64,000 bases of DNA from contig JAJLRJ010000001.1 of NCBI GenBank assembly GCA_024195265.1, forward strand, positions 56,490,702-56,554,701, read 5' to 3'. Below the pieces are notes generated by a model. That model was not told the DNA's origin. It did not search any database and saw nothing but the letters and a program-made list of their open reading frames with translations. Both the position numbers and the translations under genes were made by a program. This stretch comes from Dendrophyllia cribrosa (Eukaryota > Cnidaria > Anthozoa > Scleractinia > Dendrophylliidae). Below, piece after piece: positions 54,201-64,000 of this stretch; within the stretch, counting starts at the first letter, position 1; every line of letters starts with the position of its first letter.

Positions 54201-57200
54201 AAGCAACAGGACCCAAGGCAAACACAGACTTTATCTTTTGCGCCAAATCCTGATTTCTGGATAGCTCTGCAAAAGCTATAAGGCTCCCTTGTGAGTGTCC
54301 AGCGTAGTACAGCGAGGGCTGCCCAGTTTTCTTGAGAATGAAATTAACCATTGTTGGAAGGTCATGCTTTGCCATTTCATCCCAGCTATAAAGTGATTTA
54401 GTGAAACAGATCTCTGTTATAATTAAATTAAGAAGCCATAGTTCATACCCTTAGAATAGTCGTAGATCAGAGGGCCTTTAGCATACATGTATTCTCATAA
54501 GCAAATTTAAAATATTAAGGATTTTGTTTAGCTTGTATTAGAACATGCTCATTACAAGTGCTGTTTTGATCATGTCATTTAAACTTGAGGTAAACTATGA
54601 AAGAAATCAAAGCTGGTCTTCCATGTGAAAATTTGATTTCAAAACATACACTCAAACAAATAGGAGGGGATATATAATGAAGTTTATATTCTCTAAAAAG
54701 GGGTAGCTTATTTATGGGAGGGGGTTTGTTAGAGAGAGGGTGAGACTTAATTAATAGGGGATTTATAGTATTTATGGATATTGACTGAAACAGAGATCTA
54801 TGTTTTCTTTCTTGGACATTAGTGGTCCATAAGAGAGGTGGTTGTTTATGAGAGGTGCCAGCACTGGAAATACAGTCTAAGTTATGAACAGAGCTTCTTA
54901 GTTAATTGTTAAATTAAGAAGCTTACGAAAACAAAACCACTTTCTTTAGTTTTTAGCAGCAACAGGTCAGGATCAGGATCTTCCATCATCATCATCATCA
55001 TCATCATTACCAGATACAATGGATTTGTAAATGTTATTGAACTAGTGTCAGAGGTCTGTATTGGGAAAATGTTGGTCAATATTTTCCAATATGGACTGAA
55101 CAAGCTAGTTCAATAAAGTTTTTATTGTAATAGTTTTGACAATTGTTTTTGATGCATCAATGCATCCGTTCTTGGCTAAAAAATGCATATGCCAAAGTTA
55201 ACCACATACTTGCATTTTTCAGGCTACTTTGCGAAAACTTTAACCGAAATTGTCAAAAAGACATAAGGAAAAATGTTTTTACTTAATAGAATAGGGGGGG
55301 GGGGGGGGGACTCCCATATAAAAATGACGGGGGTGCTCGTCGTACCTTTTAGGGGTCAAAATTTGTACATTGGTACCTCTTAGGGTGCTAAAATTCAAAA
55401 TGACCCTCGTTGGAATTATCGCAGTACCTTTTAGTGTATTAAGGTGATTCCTCAGAAATAAAAGTTGTCGAACGATTTTTTTAAAATTTTTCCTAACAGC
55501 TCCCTACCATAAGTTGTTTCGAAAAATTCAATAAGAAAGATAGGTCACCATGCTCGGTAAAGAGATATGATGGACCAATGTTGCCCCATTTATGCCTATA
55601 GCAATACCGATCACACACGTCATTATTTGATCGGTTCATGTTTCTTTTCCCGGTAACCCGTGAAAGCAAAGTTTACAATTCTTCAAAAAAACTTGATAGG
55701 TTAAAGTCTCCACCATATGGGAACACTTTGAAATAAAAGTTATAAAAAAGTCACACATCTTCAAATGACACGGACTCAAAACATTCCTCGCGTCCATGTT
55801 TTCAAGGTTATCAATTTACTCCTACGAGTAACTGATTTGAGAACGTTTTTAGCGATATCTTTTTTTCCTGTCGAGGAATTTTTTTTTTACTTTTTTAACT
55901 TAAAAAGCATTAATTTAACATCAAAATGATGCAATAAAAAATATAGGTCACCATGCTCGTTAGAGAGAAAAAGACAGTCGTATTTTCTAATGAGCTTGCA
56001 GGCCTTGCAGGCGCTTACACTGTCGTTTGATCTTCTTTTTCTCTCTAGATCTTGAAACAAAATTTCAGTTCTTTTTTTCACTGATGATTTTATGAAGCCC
56101 CCATTTTTATGCCAGGTGAGGTTTCCGGCCAAAAAAGCAGCCATGTTTTAATGCTGCCGATGTTGCGAATTACGTGTGTTATGCGCAGTACAGGATGCGC
56201 AGTGCAATACTGAGGAATCACCTTAAGCCCAGAATATGACATGTGTTGTTTAAGAATTGGTACCTCTTAGGGGTAAAAATTCATTTGAGCCACACCCATC
56301 AAACAACATTCCGGTACCTTTTAGGGTGCTTTTCGAAAATTTCCGACGAGCACCGCCATCATTTTTATATGGGAGTCCCCCTCCCCCCCGGGCGCAGTCC
56401 ATCTTAGCAGTCCATATTGCAAAATTCGTACCTATAAGGGAACTAATCAGAATGCTTTTTTCATCATGGACTAGTTTGCCATATAATAATCTACTGAAAG
56501 TAACAATACAAAGTGTAAAATTTATAAATCACCTGAAATTCCAGAATGCATCTGAATTCACTGACATATTAACATGGTGTCTACCATAGGTATTTCCACG
56601 AACATTACCCAGCCAAACATCAAATCCCTTGTCAGCAAGAATAAAGCCAAAACTTTCATTTGGCAAATTTGATACCCAGTTAGAAGATGATGCGAGCAGT
56701 CCATGCTGAACTAGAATAACTGGTTTGGGGCCTGATGCATATGCTTTTTGCCGTCCATAGGGAATTCTTTGAATGGTTAAGATATAGCCATCATCTGTGG
56801 TTACATTGTATTCCTCAGATGGGTAGCCATTGTTATGAATCATTTGAGTCTACAAATTAAACATTTAAGAATTAACTACATAGGATCTTTTACAAACTGC
56901 TTCACATTGCGTATCTGTACAATTTATTTTTAAGCTAACATGATTCAACAGAATTGAATATCAATTTGGATTTACAATAACAAAAGAGAAAGGGCTGATT
57001 TGCATTCAGTTGCTATTAAAAAATTTAAAAAACTGAGAGTGAAAACAAGAGATTTTGTCCCCTCCAGATTGCCACCTCACATGCCTCAATTCACCCTGGC
57101 ATCCAATCTTCTCTCACTCCAATATCAAATATTAAAAAAGTGAGTCTGGAGAAAGAGTCAATTAAGCAAAAGCTCGAGTGTTATGTAACATATATTTTAT

Positions 57201-57724
57201 TATCAACCTAAATAATAGAATGAATGAGAAGTTCCTGTGATGCAGGAATTTGTCAAGTGCTGTCTAGTTAAAACCTCTCTTTCATAAACCTAGTTTCCTT
57301 TTCATATGCTCAAATGCCTCCAGTGTCTAAAAGTTACGAAAGCCATCAGTAATCACGTGACGATATGACATAAGCTTATTCAAGAGACAAAACTAAGCGA
57401 AAAAGTGGACAAAAGCGTAGATTTTCAAGGCATAAAACACAAAAATATATAACGCTTTAGAATATGCCCAGTCATGCAGTGAAAGCAATTCCTCTATGCC
57501 CTAAGTCGCTGCTTGTTTAATACACGATCGTACGGATTGTTGATCGCGTGCAAAAGTCAACATCGTACAATGTACAGTACTGGCCGCCATTTTCAAAAGA
57601 AATAAAATAAGACAATGCTTACCACATTCATAAACTCTTCCGGAAGGGGAGCGATCTTGGCAGAAATACCACTCCATAAAGATATGGCTAGTACAAAAAC
57701 GACTGCTTTCTCAAATGCTTGCAT
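48240..57724 (-). CDS. LIPA: Acid lipase (lysosomal acid lipase / gastric lipase family), complete 7-exon gene
   Basis: This is an alpha/beta-hydrolase that cleaves triglycerides and cholesteryl esters in the lysosome or secretory space. The exons in order are 57623-57724, 56533-56849, 54142-54385, 53523-53678, 51215-51286, 50369-50440 and 48240-48485. They have consistent phases and give 402 residues plus TGA, close to human LIPA (399). A signal peptide is present ([20 protein letters not shown]). Family motifs are [55 protein letters not shown] and [16 protein letters not shown]. The nucleophile Ser171 is in GHSQG. The likely acid is Asp345 in [12 protein letters not shown] and the likely base His375 in EHLDFIWG. 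An in-frame upstream Met at 57931 would add 69 residues before the signal peptide and is judged unlikely. Introns carry nested elements (55297-56391). LIPA rather than LIPF or a LIPK-type paralogue is a choice of name only. Confidence 0.93.
49332..49408. repeat. Short inverted repeat (GGCCATGTTGGAGCAC)
   Basis: GGCCATGTTGGAGCACATAA and the reverse complement of GGCCATGTTGGAGCACACCT flank a 20-nt centre. It lies in the last lipase intron and is a MITE remnant or chance foldback. Confidence 0.6.
51377..51470. repeat. Imperfect hairpin (TGCAGTGACTTTATATC)
   Basis: GTGCAGTGACTTTATATCGA pairs with the reverse complement of GTGCAGTGTCTTTATATCTG, with TGATAAA inside each arm. It lies in lipase intron 4, about 90 nt upstream of exon 5. 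Likely a MITE. Confidence 0.6.
51984..52066. repeat. Hairpin (GTGTTTTATCAAGT)
   Basis: GTGTTTTATCAAGTCTAAAA pairs with the reverse complement of GTGTTTTATCAAGTTTAAAA around a CGCGCTTCGCGC centre. Lipase intron 4. Confidence 0.65.
52110..52262 (+). mobile_element. LINE 3' end with (TTGAAC)n tail
   Basis: TGTTGTTGTATTGTAGTTGA then GTGTGAATAATAAACTTGAA and three TTGAAC units. This terminus is typical of RTE/CR1-type LINEs with short tandem tails. No coding part was recognised, so this is a heavily 5'-truncated copy in lipase intron 4. Confidence 0.55.
54981..55006. repeat. (ATC)n microsatellite
   Basis: About eight ATC units in lipase intron 2. On the minus strand this reads (GAT)n. Confidence 0.9.
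55297..56391. mobile_element. Poly(G)-bordered element with ~40-bp TIRs
   Basis: After a G run, GACTCCCATATAAAAATGAC with GGGGGTGCTCGTCG at the left (55310 onward) is matched by the reverse complement in CGACGAGCACCGCC and TTTTTATATGGGAGTCCCCC at 56345-56386. Recurrent GTACCTTTTAGGG / TTGGTACCTCTTAGGG units lie just inside both ends. The interior is interrupted by the TTAA element at 55443-56222. It lies in lipase intron 2. Confidence 0.72.
55443..56222. mobile_element. Second TTAA-flanked element (GGTGATTCCTCAG ends), nested
   Basis: GGTGATTCCTCAG (55443-55455) and CTGAGGAATCACC (56210-56222) are perfect 13-bp inverted ends, flanked by TTAA at 55439-55442 and 56223-56226. The first bases GGTG match the start of the element at 43154 (GGTGG). 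No recognisable transposase; a minus frame at 55887-56144 is not identifiable. It splits the GTACCTTTTAG-repeat element in which it lies, so it is the younger insertion. Confidence 0.78.
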
Positions 57725-58182
57725 TACGGCTTGGAGGGAAAAAACAGCAAATACAACACACTGTCCAACACACTTTGAAATCGTAAAGGCTATCGTAAAG
57801 CACAATACCGAGAAAAACTCGACCCAGGGCCTATAGGTCAAATCAAAGATGGCGTTTGGGCCCTTTCCTTTTATCTTTTTTCCCGAAAATGCTAAATAAT
57901 CGAAAACTAAACCGAATTCTTTCCAAAGCAACCTTCTGTTTCGTGCCTGCTTCCCCTATAACAGCCAAATGATGAACTCTTCAAATCTCTTGTAATTTCA
58001 TCCGCTGTTTGTTGTGTGATGAGCATGTGACTTGATATCAAAATGAAACAAGGCGTTTAGGGGGCGTGATGAGGGCAGGGGCACACAGGTCATAACTCAC
58101 GCCATATTTTGGCAAAATACAAACAAGAAGAAATTTTGAAAGCCCGTGTTTGAGTTGCCTGTTCCAGGCGTTAAGAGCAAAG

Positions 58183-58206
58183 GATAGGATAGGATAGGAT
58201 AGGATG
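58183..58206. repeat. (GGATA)n tandem repeat
   Basis: Five units of GGATA(G) in tandem. Confidence 0.9.
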
Positions 58207-58252
58207 TTTGCGTGGAGGGTAAACTTGAACAAAACACATCCAGGCACGTCAC

Positions 58253-58353
58253 CAACCTCGTTCCCAGGGTCTCTCTCGCTCTTGGGGAAGCTGAAGGCAA
58301 GCTGAGGCCAAGCCTTGGGGGCGGGAAGATGAGAGACCCTGGGAACGAGGTTG
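58253..58353. mobile_element. Solo 101-bp Mutator-like MITE with 9-bp TSD
   Basis: The ends CAACCTCGTTCCCAGGGTCT and the reverse complement AGACCCTGGGAACGAGGTTG are identical to the termini of the 24694-25981 element. Perfect 9-bp direct repeats GCACGTCAC flank it (58244-58252 and 58354-58362). The core (GGGGAAGCTGAAGGCAAGC) differs from the larger copy. Confidence 0.88.
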
Positions 58354-58577
58354 GCACGTCACAACGCGTAAAGGACGCCCTAGTTAATGTTTATGTCACA
58401 AGCGTGGGACAACGAAGTAAATCTGAGTCCTCCGACAGGAATGGAACATATGAACTTCCATACACCGTTACATTCCAGTATTAGCGAACGGAAAATAAAT
58501 ATGATGTGTATAGATGTGTATAAAAAAAGGACAAGTCGCCGAATGCTCTATAATTAAAGGGGGACAAAGTACATAGC

Positions 58578-59089
58578 CCCCCGCGGGAGGGGGGGGGGGG
58601 ATTGGGTCAACTTTTGCTGGGTATGTGCCGCTGGCCTCTCAGAGCCCCTACCCCGTTATAGTCTATTCTGTGGCCAATTATAGACCCCATGCCATCTTAG
58701 TCACTTTTGAGTAAATGTAAATTTCGCAATCCCAACTCAGTCACTTTCTGTTTAGCCATCTACCTTGAGTTCGGAACCCTTTTAACAAGGTCATCCTCAA
58801 ATGAATTGACACATTTATTGATGTAGAAGACTTTACTCTTCACCTACAAACCTTCTGGTACATTTGTTAACCGAAAATATTTACAAGCTAAAACTACCCC
58901 AAAAAATACTTGCCAGAATTTTCTTACCCCAAAAAATCCCGACAATTTGCGTCCCCATTCTAGTAACTCTACGAAAAAGGCAACCCCATTATAGTCAATC
59001 CAATAGTGAAAATGCGATCCCATCCAGCGGCACATCCCCATTAGCCCATTACTAGGAAGTACCCCCCCCCCCCCCCCCCCCCCGGCTGG
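58578..59089. mobile_element. G/C-homopolymer-bordered repeat element
   Basis: Begins CCCCCGCGGGAGGGGGG and ends in a long C run with GGCTGG. Direct repeats GTACATAGC at 58569-58577 and 59090-59098 could be a 9-bp TSD. The body has CCCCGTTATAGTCTATTCTG and CCCCATTATAGTCAATCCAA as inner repeats, and ATGTGCCGCTGG near the left with CCAGCGGCACAT near the right (inverted). The same border design as 41767-42175. Confidence 0.6.
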
Positions 59090-59227
59090 GTACATAGCTT
59101 TCTTAACATTTACATCGAATTTACAGTGCCAGATACATCCATTTGAAATAGATTCAAGTTAAAACGCGCCTTTTAACATTTTAATATAACAATAAAAAAA
59201 AAATAAAAAAATAACTTCAGCAAAAAT

Positions 59228-59391
59228 GCTCCCCGTCTCTGCTCCCCCTACCCACTAACCCCCTACCCCCTACCCCCTACCCCCTACCCCCTACCCCCTA
59301 CCCCCTACCCCCTACCCCCTACCCCCACCCGCTACCCCCTACCCCCTACCCCCTACCCCCTACCCCCTACCCCCTACCCCTACCCCCCTAT
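59228..59391. repeat. (TACCCCC)n satellite-like array
   Basis: About 20 units of a 7-bp TACCCCC repeat with minor variants (TACCCCCACCCGC, TACCCCT). The G-rich complement could form G-quadruplexes. It is not the animal telomere repeat (CCCTAA). Confidence 0.93.
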
Positions 59392-59639
59392 TCATATACG
59401 ACACGCGTCCTGCGCCGACTGCTAGCAATATCGAAGTGATAAATAAAGAAAGATGGTAAAAGCTCGATAATGAATGAGAAAGATTTAATGTAAATAGTAT
59501 TTTATATGGTGCTGCGCCTTGTATGGGGTCTGTGGCTCTTTTGTGCAACTCCAATGGCCTTTCTTTTTTTTTGTTTTTATTATTGTTAGTTGCCATGAAT
59601 TGAAATAAATAAAAGTTCATCGTTTTACACTCAGAATGA

Positions 59640-59702
59640 GCCCCGATAGAAATCGAACCTATGACTTTCCGTACACCGGTGGGATGTTTCTAACCACTGT
59701 CA
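59640..59702 (-). repeat. tRNA-derived SINE fragment 1
   Basis: On the minus strand AGTGGTTAGAAACATCCCAC is followed by GGTTCGATTTCTATCGGGGC. This has the spacing of a degenerate A box and a B box (GGTTCGANNCC-like) of Pol III tRNA promoters, ending in a GGGGCTC acceptor-like 3' arm. It does not fold as a complete tRNA by eye. Confidence 0.45.
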
Positions 59703-59827
59703 ATTTGAACTAATTTGTACCCTGGTGTTTCTTTTTTTGAAGTTATTGAAGAGAATGTGATCGTCGTAGTTTATTAATATACAGAAACTTAAGGAGTCGC
59801 AATAAGGGCCTGGCGAAAAGATTTTAT

Positions 59828-59895
59828 GGCCTCAATAGGATTTGAACTGATGACCCGTTGCGATACCGCTCAATCACTGAGCAACACCGCAACTC
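59828..59895 (-). repeat. tRNA-derived SINE head 2
   Basis: On the minus strand TTGCTCAGTGATTGAGCGGT (A box-like) and CAGTTCAAATCCTATTGAGG (B box-like) are spaced as in a tRNA gene. GGAGTTGCGG opens the 5' side. The acceptor stem does not close, and a tRNA-unrelated tail follows toward 59760. A SINE is more likely than a functional tRNA. Confidence 0.5.
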
Positions 59896-59916
59896 CTTTA
59901 TTTAGGGAAATGGTCA

Positions 59917-59938
59917 ACAACAACAACAACAACAACAT
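59917..59938. repeat. (CAA)n microsatellite
   Basis: Seven CAA units. Confidence 0.9.
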
Positions 59939-60408
59939 TTAGCTTTATTTGCATGACTGTAGATTTTACAATATTGCAAAAGCTTACAACTAACTAACAA
60001 AAGGAAAGAAAACAAAAGTGAATAATTAAATTACATTGGTGACAATTTTATCTCGAGAATCAAAACAAGATGAAATAAATTTAATTAATTGCATGTTTAG
60101 AAAGTAAATGGAAGAATTCATTAATTCTATGATTTATGCTCCCCTTCTCCCCCGCCTAAAAAGATGGTGTCTTGTTGGTATAGCCCCCATTCTATCAGGA
60201 GTAGAAACTGAGAGAAAGATAAAAATCTTCCTGTGCCATTTTACTAGCAATGCAAGATTCATGCACACAGAATATTAAACTCTCATCTTTAATTTTTAGG
60301 CCAAAAAGTTGTGTCCATTACACTCATCAAATAGGTGGTATCTTGCGTAACCCCCCTACCCCTACACGGCGTGGGTCCTCGTCGAGTATACTTGTTATGA
60401 CCACTTCC

Positions 60409-60436
60409 CTTATTTATTTATTTATTTATTTATTTA
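60409..60436. repeat. (TTTA)n microsatellite
   Basis: About seven TTTA units. Confidence 0.9.
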
Positions 60437-60626
60437 CCATTCAAGGTTTTACTCATTGATGAGCATTTAGACTGTATTTGAATTAATTAACTTACTAACT
60501 GGCTAATTAAGTACTAGAATAGAAACTAATAAAAAGAGGAGATTGTCTAACTACGACGATCGCGTTCTCTTTAATTCTTTCAACCGCAGTACATATGAAT
60601 TTATTTCCATATACAGTCGAACCTCT

Positions 60627-60706
60627 CCTTACCGACACCTCTCTAATACGGACACCTCTCTAATACGGACACCTCTCTATTACGCACACCTCTCTAATAC
60701 GGAAAT
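60627..60706 (+). repeat. Tandem ~20-bp repeat (CGGACACCTCTCTAATA)
   Basis: Four imperfect units of ACGGACACCTCTCTAATACG, preceded by ACAGTCGAACCTCTCC. Related arrays occur at 63290-63420 (+) and 20850-20932 (-). This is a widespread subterminal repeat of an unclassified DNA-transposon family. Confidence 0.8.
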
Positions 60707-60917
60707 CTCCCTGCACATCAGCCATTGCTGACCATGTAAACACCACTGGACACAACGTCAAGTGGGATCATTTTGATATCTTAGCGTCGGGCAAAACTGA
60801 TTTCCACTGTAAAATCAAAGAAACATCTGAACATTGTTTATACAAGAACTGAAGCCAGCTTTCAATGCAAACGTCAGTAGCGAGAAGCTAATGCTTTATG
60901 ATTAATTAGCTGTTTCT

Positions 60918-63092
60918 ACCCTTGAGAAGTTCAATTTTGGGCCATCTTTTATTGCCTGGATCACAACCTTCTATGCGGACATTTCAAGTAGTGTGTTGAA
61001 CAACGGATTTACGACACAATCTTTTACGCTATCAAGAGGTGTACGTCAAGGGGATCCGCTCTCTCCATATTTGTTTATTTTGGTTTTAGAAACACCTGCG
61101 ATACATATAAGGAATGACAATAGCATCAAGGGTATACAAATTAACAACCACGAATTCAAACTAATTATCTTTGCAGACGACCTCACTGTTTTTCTCAAGG
61201 ATAGCGCTTCTTTTCATCGTCTTGTAGCCAAGTTACAAATCTTTAGCCAATATTCGGGACTGAAAGTAAATAAGGAAAAAACTGAAGTAATGAATCTTGG
61301 ACCTTTGGATGTCTCTCTAGACGAATTAAAAATTGAGGAATTAAAAAAAGGTGGTAAAAATTTTGGGCGTACATTTTACTCTTGATCAATTTCGCTCTGA
61401 CAAGCTTAATTTCGACTCAATTATTAAATCGCTCAGGAAGCTTTTCAAGAGTTGGAACTGGAGAGGTCTCACCCTAATAGGTAAAATACAAATAATCAAA
61501 ACGTTTGCTATTCCTAAAATTCTTTATCGCGTAAGCCTTCTGTCAGCTAATTCTAAATTCATTAAAGAAGTCAATCACGTTCTTTATAATTTTGTGTGGA
61601 ATGGTAAAGACAAAGTAAAACGACTCGCTCTTATTAACTCAATTGAAAAGGGTGGTTTGAAAATGCCAGATAATGAATCCCTTGTTAACGCGCAAAGAGT
61701 AGTATGTATAAAAAAGTTTATGGATGATTCACTATGTTCTTGGAAAATTATACTCGATCATTATCTTCGCATCGTAGGCGGTAAATGTCTTTTTCATTGC
61801 AACTTTGACTTATCGAAGCTCCCACTAAAGCTACCTGATTATTACAGGGAATGCCTAACCACTTGGACAAAATTGAATGTTTAACCTGTTACTACACTGG
61901 AAGAAATTGTCAATCAGATTTTATGGAACAATAAGTTCATTTGTATTGGACAAAAATCAGTTTTTAATCGTAAGCTCTTTTCCCTGGGACTTCATAAAGT
62001 CGGGGATTTGTTTAATGAGATATGTATCAAACAGCATACTACCTTACAAAACTTGAATGCTCTGGATATGATGCTTTTAAAAGGGCTCCACCACTCCCTT
62101 CCAGCGGAGTGGAAGAAGGCGATGAGTTCCGATCCTCCATCAGTACTCATCAAAACTGAACCCCCGACTGACGACGTGTTGTTGTATTCGAACGATAAAA
62201 CCTTTCTTTTAACAAAAATCTCCTCCAGGGAAATATATAATATTCTCGTGTCCAAACGTTCGATCACTCCCACAGCAAAGAAAAAATACGATGAAGCTTA
62301 TGCCTCCGAATACGATTTGAACTGGGAATCTATCTACAGCAATGCGTTTAAATGCGCAATTGACACCAAGACGCGTGAATTTCAGTATAAGATTTTGAAC
62401 AGGATATTGCCTTTAAATGATTTTCTTTTTAAAATTGGAAAGATTAACTCTCCTCTCTGTACTTTCTGCCAATCTTCGGAGGAAACCATGTGTCACTTAT
62501 TTTTCAGTTGTCCGTTGGTATCAAGTTTCTGGCACTCAATTAAGCATTTATTGGAAGATTACGAAATCAATGGAAGTGAGGTGATTTTCGGAATAACTAA
62601 AGCAGTTAAATATGCACTACTTAAAAATCACGTAATTCTTATTTCCAAACAGTATATTTTTAGATGCAGACTCAACGACTCCCTCCCTTGTAAAGTTGTG
62701 TTCAATCAATATCTGAAAGCAGTTTATGAATCTGAAAGTTCAATAGCTAAAGGAAAAAACAAACTTCAATTTCACAATGGAAAATGGAAAAAGCTCATGC
62801 CTTACCTTTCACAAATATAAGACGACAAGTTAACCCTCCCCCTCTTCTGTAATCGTTTTATTGTCGTCAATGTATCGTCTGTGTTTCTACACTGTAATTA
62901 ATTCTGCTGTAATTGGTATGTAATGTATTGTAAATAGTTTATTGTAAGTGATGCACTGTAATTGGCCTATTGTAAGTAACATACTGTAAGTAGTGTATCG
63001 TATTGTACTATATTATTAGTAAGTAGTGTATTGTATTATATTATTAGCAAAATGTTGCAAAAAAATAATAAATTACAAAAAAAAAAAAAAAA
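60918..63092 (+). mobile_element. 5'-truncated L1/Tx1-like LINE with poly(A) and 14-bp TSD
   Basis: Flanked by perfect direct repeats AATTAGCTGTTTCT (60904-60917 and 63093-63106), and ends in AATAAATTAC then a long A run. The reverse-transcriptase part opens mid-domain with EKFNFGPSFIAWITTFYADI, then LSRGVRQGDPLSPYLFIL and IIFADDLTVFLKD, the catalytic ADD motif. A frame break near 61345-61360 leads into a second frame (KILGVHFTLDQFRSDKLNF, LTLIGKIQIIKTFAIPKILY, FVWNGKDKVKRLALINSIEK). This ends at TAA 61882-61884. Coding resumes at about 61900-62820 with the C-terminal Cys-His cluster CTFCQSSEETMCHLFFSCPL then VSSFWHSIKHLL. The domain order and C-terminal zinc motif match L1/Tx1-clade ORF2. 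N-terminal RT and endonuclease are absent through 5' truncation, so it is not autonomous. Few lesions and an exact TSD point to a fairly young insertion. Confidence 0.93.
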
Positions 63093-63289
63093 AATTAGCT
63101 GTTTCTTTTTATTGTACTTAATCTTGGTCCCAGTCCCTTTTTACTACTACATAAGTATAGTTTTCAACGGTCACTTTTGAAAATATATGTATTAGCATAC
63201 GAAACCTCAAGTTTTATCAAAAATGAATAAGTTCAATATGTTTATCACCGCGGTTTGTGTTCTATTTCTCATCAAGCTACGATGGCCCA

Positions 63290-63420
63290 ATAACAAGTCT
63301 CCCTGTTACGGACAGCTCTCCATTACGGACACCTATCTAATATGGACACCTGCCTATTACCGACACCTCTCTATTACGAACAGTTTTCTATGTCCGACAA
63401 AATTCTCACATATTTTCTTT
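63290..63420 (+). repeat. Diverged ~20-bp tandem array (ACGGACACCTNTCTAAT)
   Basis: Units TACGGACAGCTCTCCATTAC, GGACACCTATCTAATATGGA and CGACACCTCTCTATTACGAA continue the motif found at 60627. Isolated further units (GGACACTTAAATCTCG, ACGGACACTTCGGTGATCAG) reach 63650. The LINE at 60918 lies between the two arrays, so they may be halves of one older element. Confidence 0.7.
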
Positions 63421-63659
63421 TAAAAAACCTCTAATATGGACAACGCAGTGGGGTACCTGAAAAAGTCGAAAAAAAGAGAAAGATTTGGGACTTTCGGGTT
63501 GGGGGTGGGGAGGTATGGGGGTGTTTGAAATTAGTGATTGTGCGTACCTCTGAAAAAGTCCTGGTTACAACCCTGCAACGGACACTTAAATCTCGACCCC
63601 AGAGAGCAAATTCATATTAACGTAACCCCTTTCTTACGGACACTTCGGTGATCAGGTGA

Positions 63660-64000
63660 TGATAGTTTGTGTATGAAATAGTTTCCTGTTTGTCGTTACG
63701 AACAGACATCAAAAGACTATTTCAGAATCGTACTTTATATTTCTTTTTTACATGCAGCATTGCGTTTTAGCTCGGTGCTTCGTATACAGTATGTAGCCGA
63801 GATATTACCACACAAGTACGCTGCTGATAGACAGTGTCTCAATGCTGAATCAATTTAGATGCAGTTAAAAGACGTGTGGACCTGTTTTTAGTTACTGAAC
63901 CTGGGGCATAGCTAGGATTTTTCAAAGGGAGGTGTCACACCCAAGGTACTTACCAAATTGTCATGTCGACACCCACGCTGTGTTTTACTGAAATTCTCAT
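63660..64000. other. Right-edge sequence without recognised features
   Basis: No exon, element terminus or structured RNA was recognised in these last 340 bases. Confidence 0.4.

Larger units (their letters stand above)
57725..60600. other. 5' flank of the lipase gene and repeat-rich intergenic region
   Basis: No host exon was recognised. The lipase promoter must lie just above 57724, but no clear core element was identified. The stretch holds a (GGATA)n tract at 58183-58206, a 9-bp-TSD MITE at 58253-58353, a G/C-bordered element at 58578-59089, a (TACCCCC)n array, SINE-like tRNA-derived segments and (CAA)n, (TTTA)n microsatellites. Confidence 0.5.

Noticed and set aside
57725..57931. Extended lipase N-terminus starting at the Met at 57931
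   Set aside because: It would place 69 residues before a good signal peptide and is not seen in this family; the ATG at 57724 gives the expected length.
59228..59391. Interstitial telomere
   Set aside because: The unit is TACCCCC, not CCCTAA; no true telomeric hexamers are mixed in.
59828..59895. Functional tRNA gene
   Set aside because: A and B boxes are recognisable, but the acceptor stem does not close and an unrelated tail follows, as in a tRNA-derived SINE.

Overview
The window is a nuclear segment of an anthozoan cnidarian, most likely a stony coral. The evidence is intron-rich animal genes with canonical GT-AG introns, a TRIM-NHL gene of the type greatly expanded in Cnidaria, and a dense load of MITEs, Penelope-like retroelements and LINEs of coral-like character. 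The species cannot be fixed from sequence alone. No rRNA, functional tRNA, CRISPR array or prokaryotic operon was seen.

There are three host genes. (1) At 258-2023 (+) lies the last, intronless part of a TRIM-NHL E3-ligase-like gene: B-box, coiled coil, filamin repeat and NHL propeller. Its RING exon would lie off the left edge. (2) A complete PP6 regulatory-subunit (SAPS domain) gene runs on the minus strand from ATG 40839 to stop 6896. I reconstructed 29 exons, all with consistent phase, giving 884 codons, the usual size of the vertebrate PPP6R1-3 proteins. (3) A complete acid lipase (LIPA/LIPF family) gene runs on the minus strand from ATG 57724 to stop 48240: 7 exons, 402 codons, a signal peptide and an intact Ser-Asp-His triad. 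The three genes share no obvious pathway: ubiquitin/RNA regulation, phosphatase targeting and lysosomal or secreted lipid hydrolysis.

Most of the rest is transposon-derived. PPP6R intron 3 (28305-38067, 9.8 kb) holds a large inverted repeat with 2.1-2.4 kb arms (28714-30814 / 32456-34893) around a 1.6 kb loop. The arms carry outward-facing Penelope GIY-YIG fragments and an unidentified exon-like segment. The loop carries a broken C2H2/SAP-like ORF and another Penelope end. The same intron carries a further Penelope insertion with a 13-bp target-site duplication (TSD) at 35564-36525. Its neighbour, intron 2, carries a minus-strand LINE tail with an 11-bp TSD at 38214-38731.

The intergenic block 40840-48239 holds a nested transposon structure. 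An outer pair of inverted minisatellite-like ends (42932-46069) encloses a TTAA-flanked element (43154-45420) that carries a decayed DEDDh (TREX/DnaQ-like) exonuclease gene. A second TTAA-flanked element (55443-56222) sits inside another inverted-repeat element within the lipase gene. Three short-to-medium elements with 9-bp TSDs (24694-25981, 58253-58353, 5593-5761) look like Mutator-type non-autonomous elements.

The right end (60918-63092) is a 5'-truncated L1/Tx1-like LINE with poly(A) and a perfect 14-bp TSD, inserted in a region rich in roughly 20-bp 'ACGGACACCTCTCTAAT' repeats. tRNA-derived SINE pieces and a (TACCCCC)n array lie just to its left.
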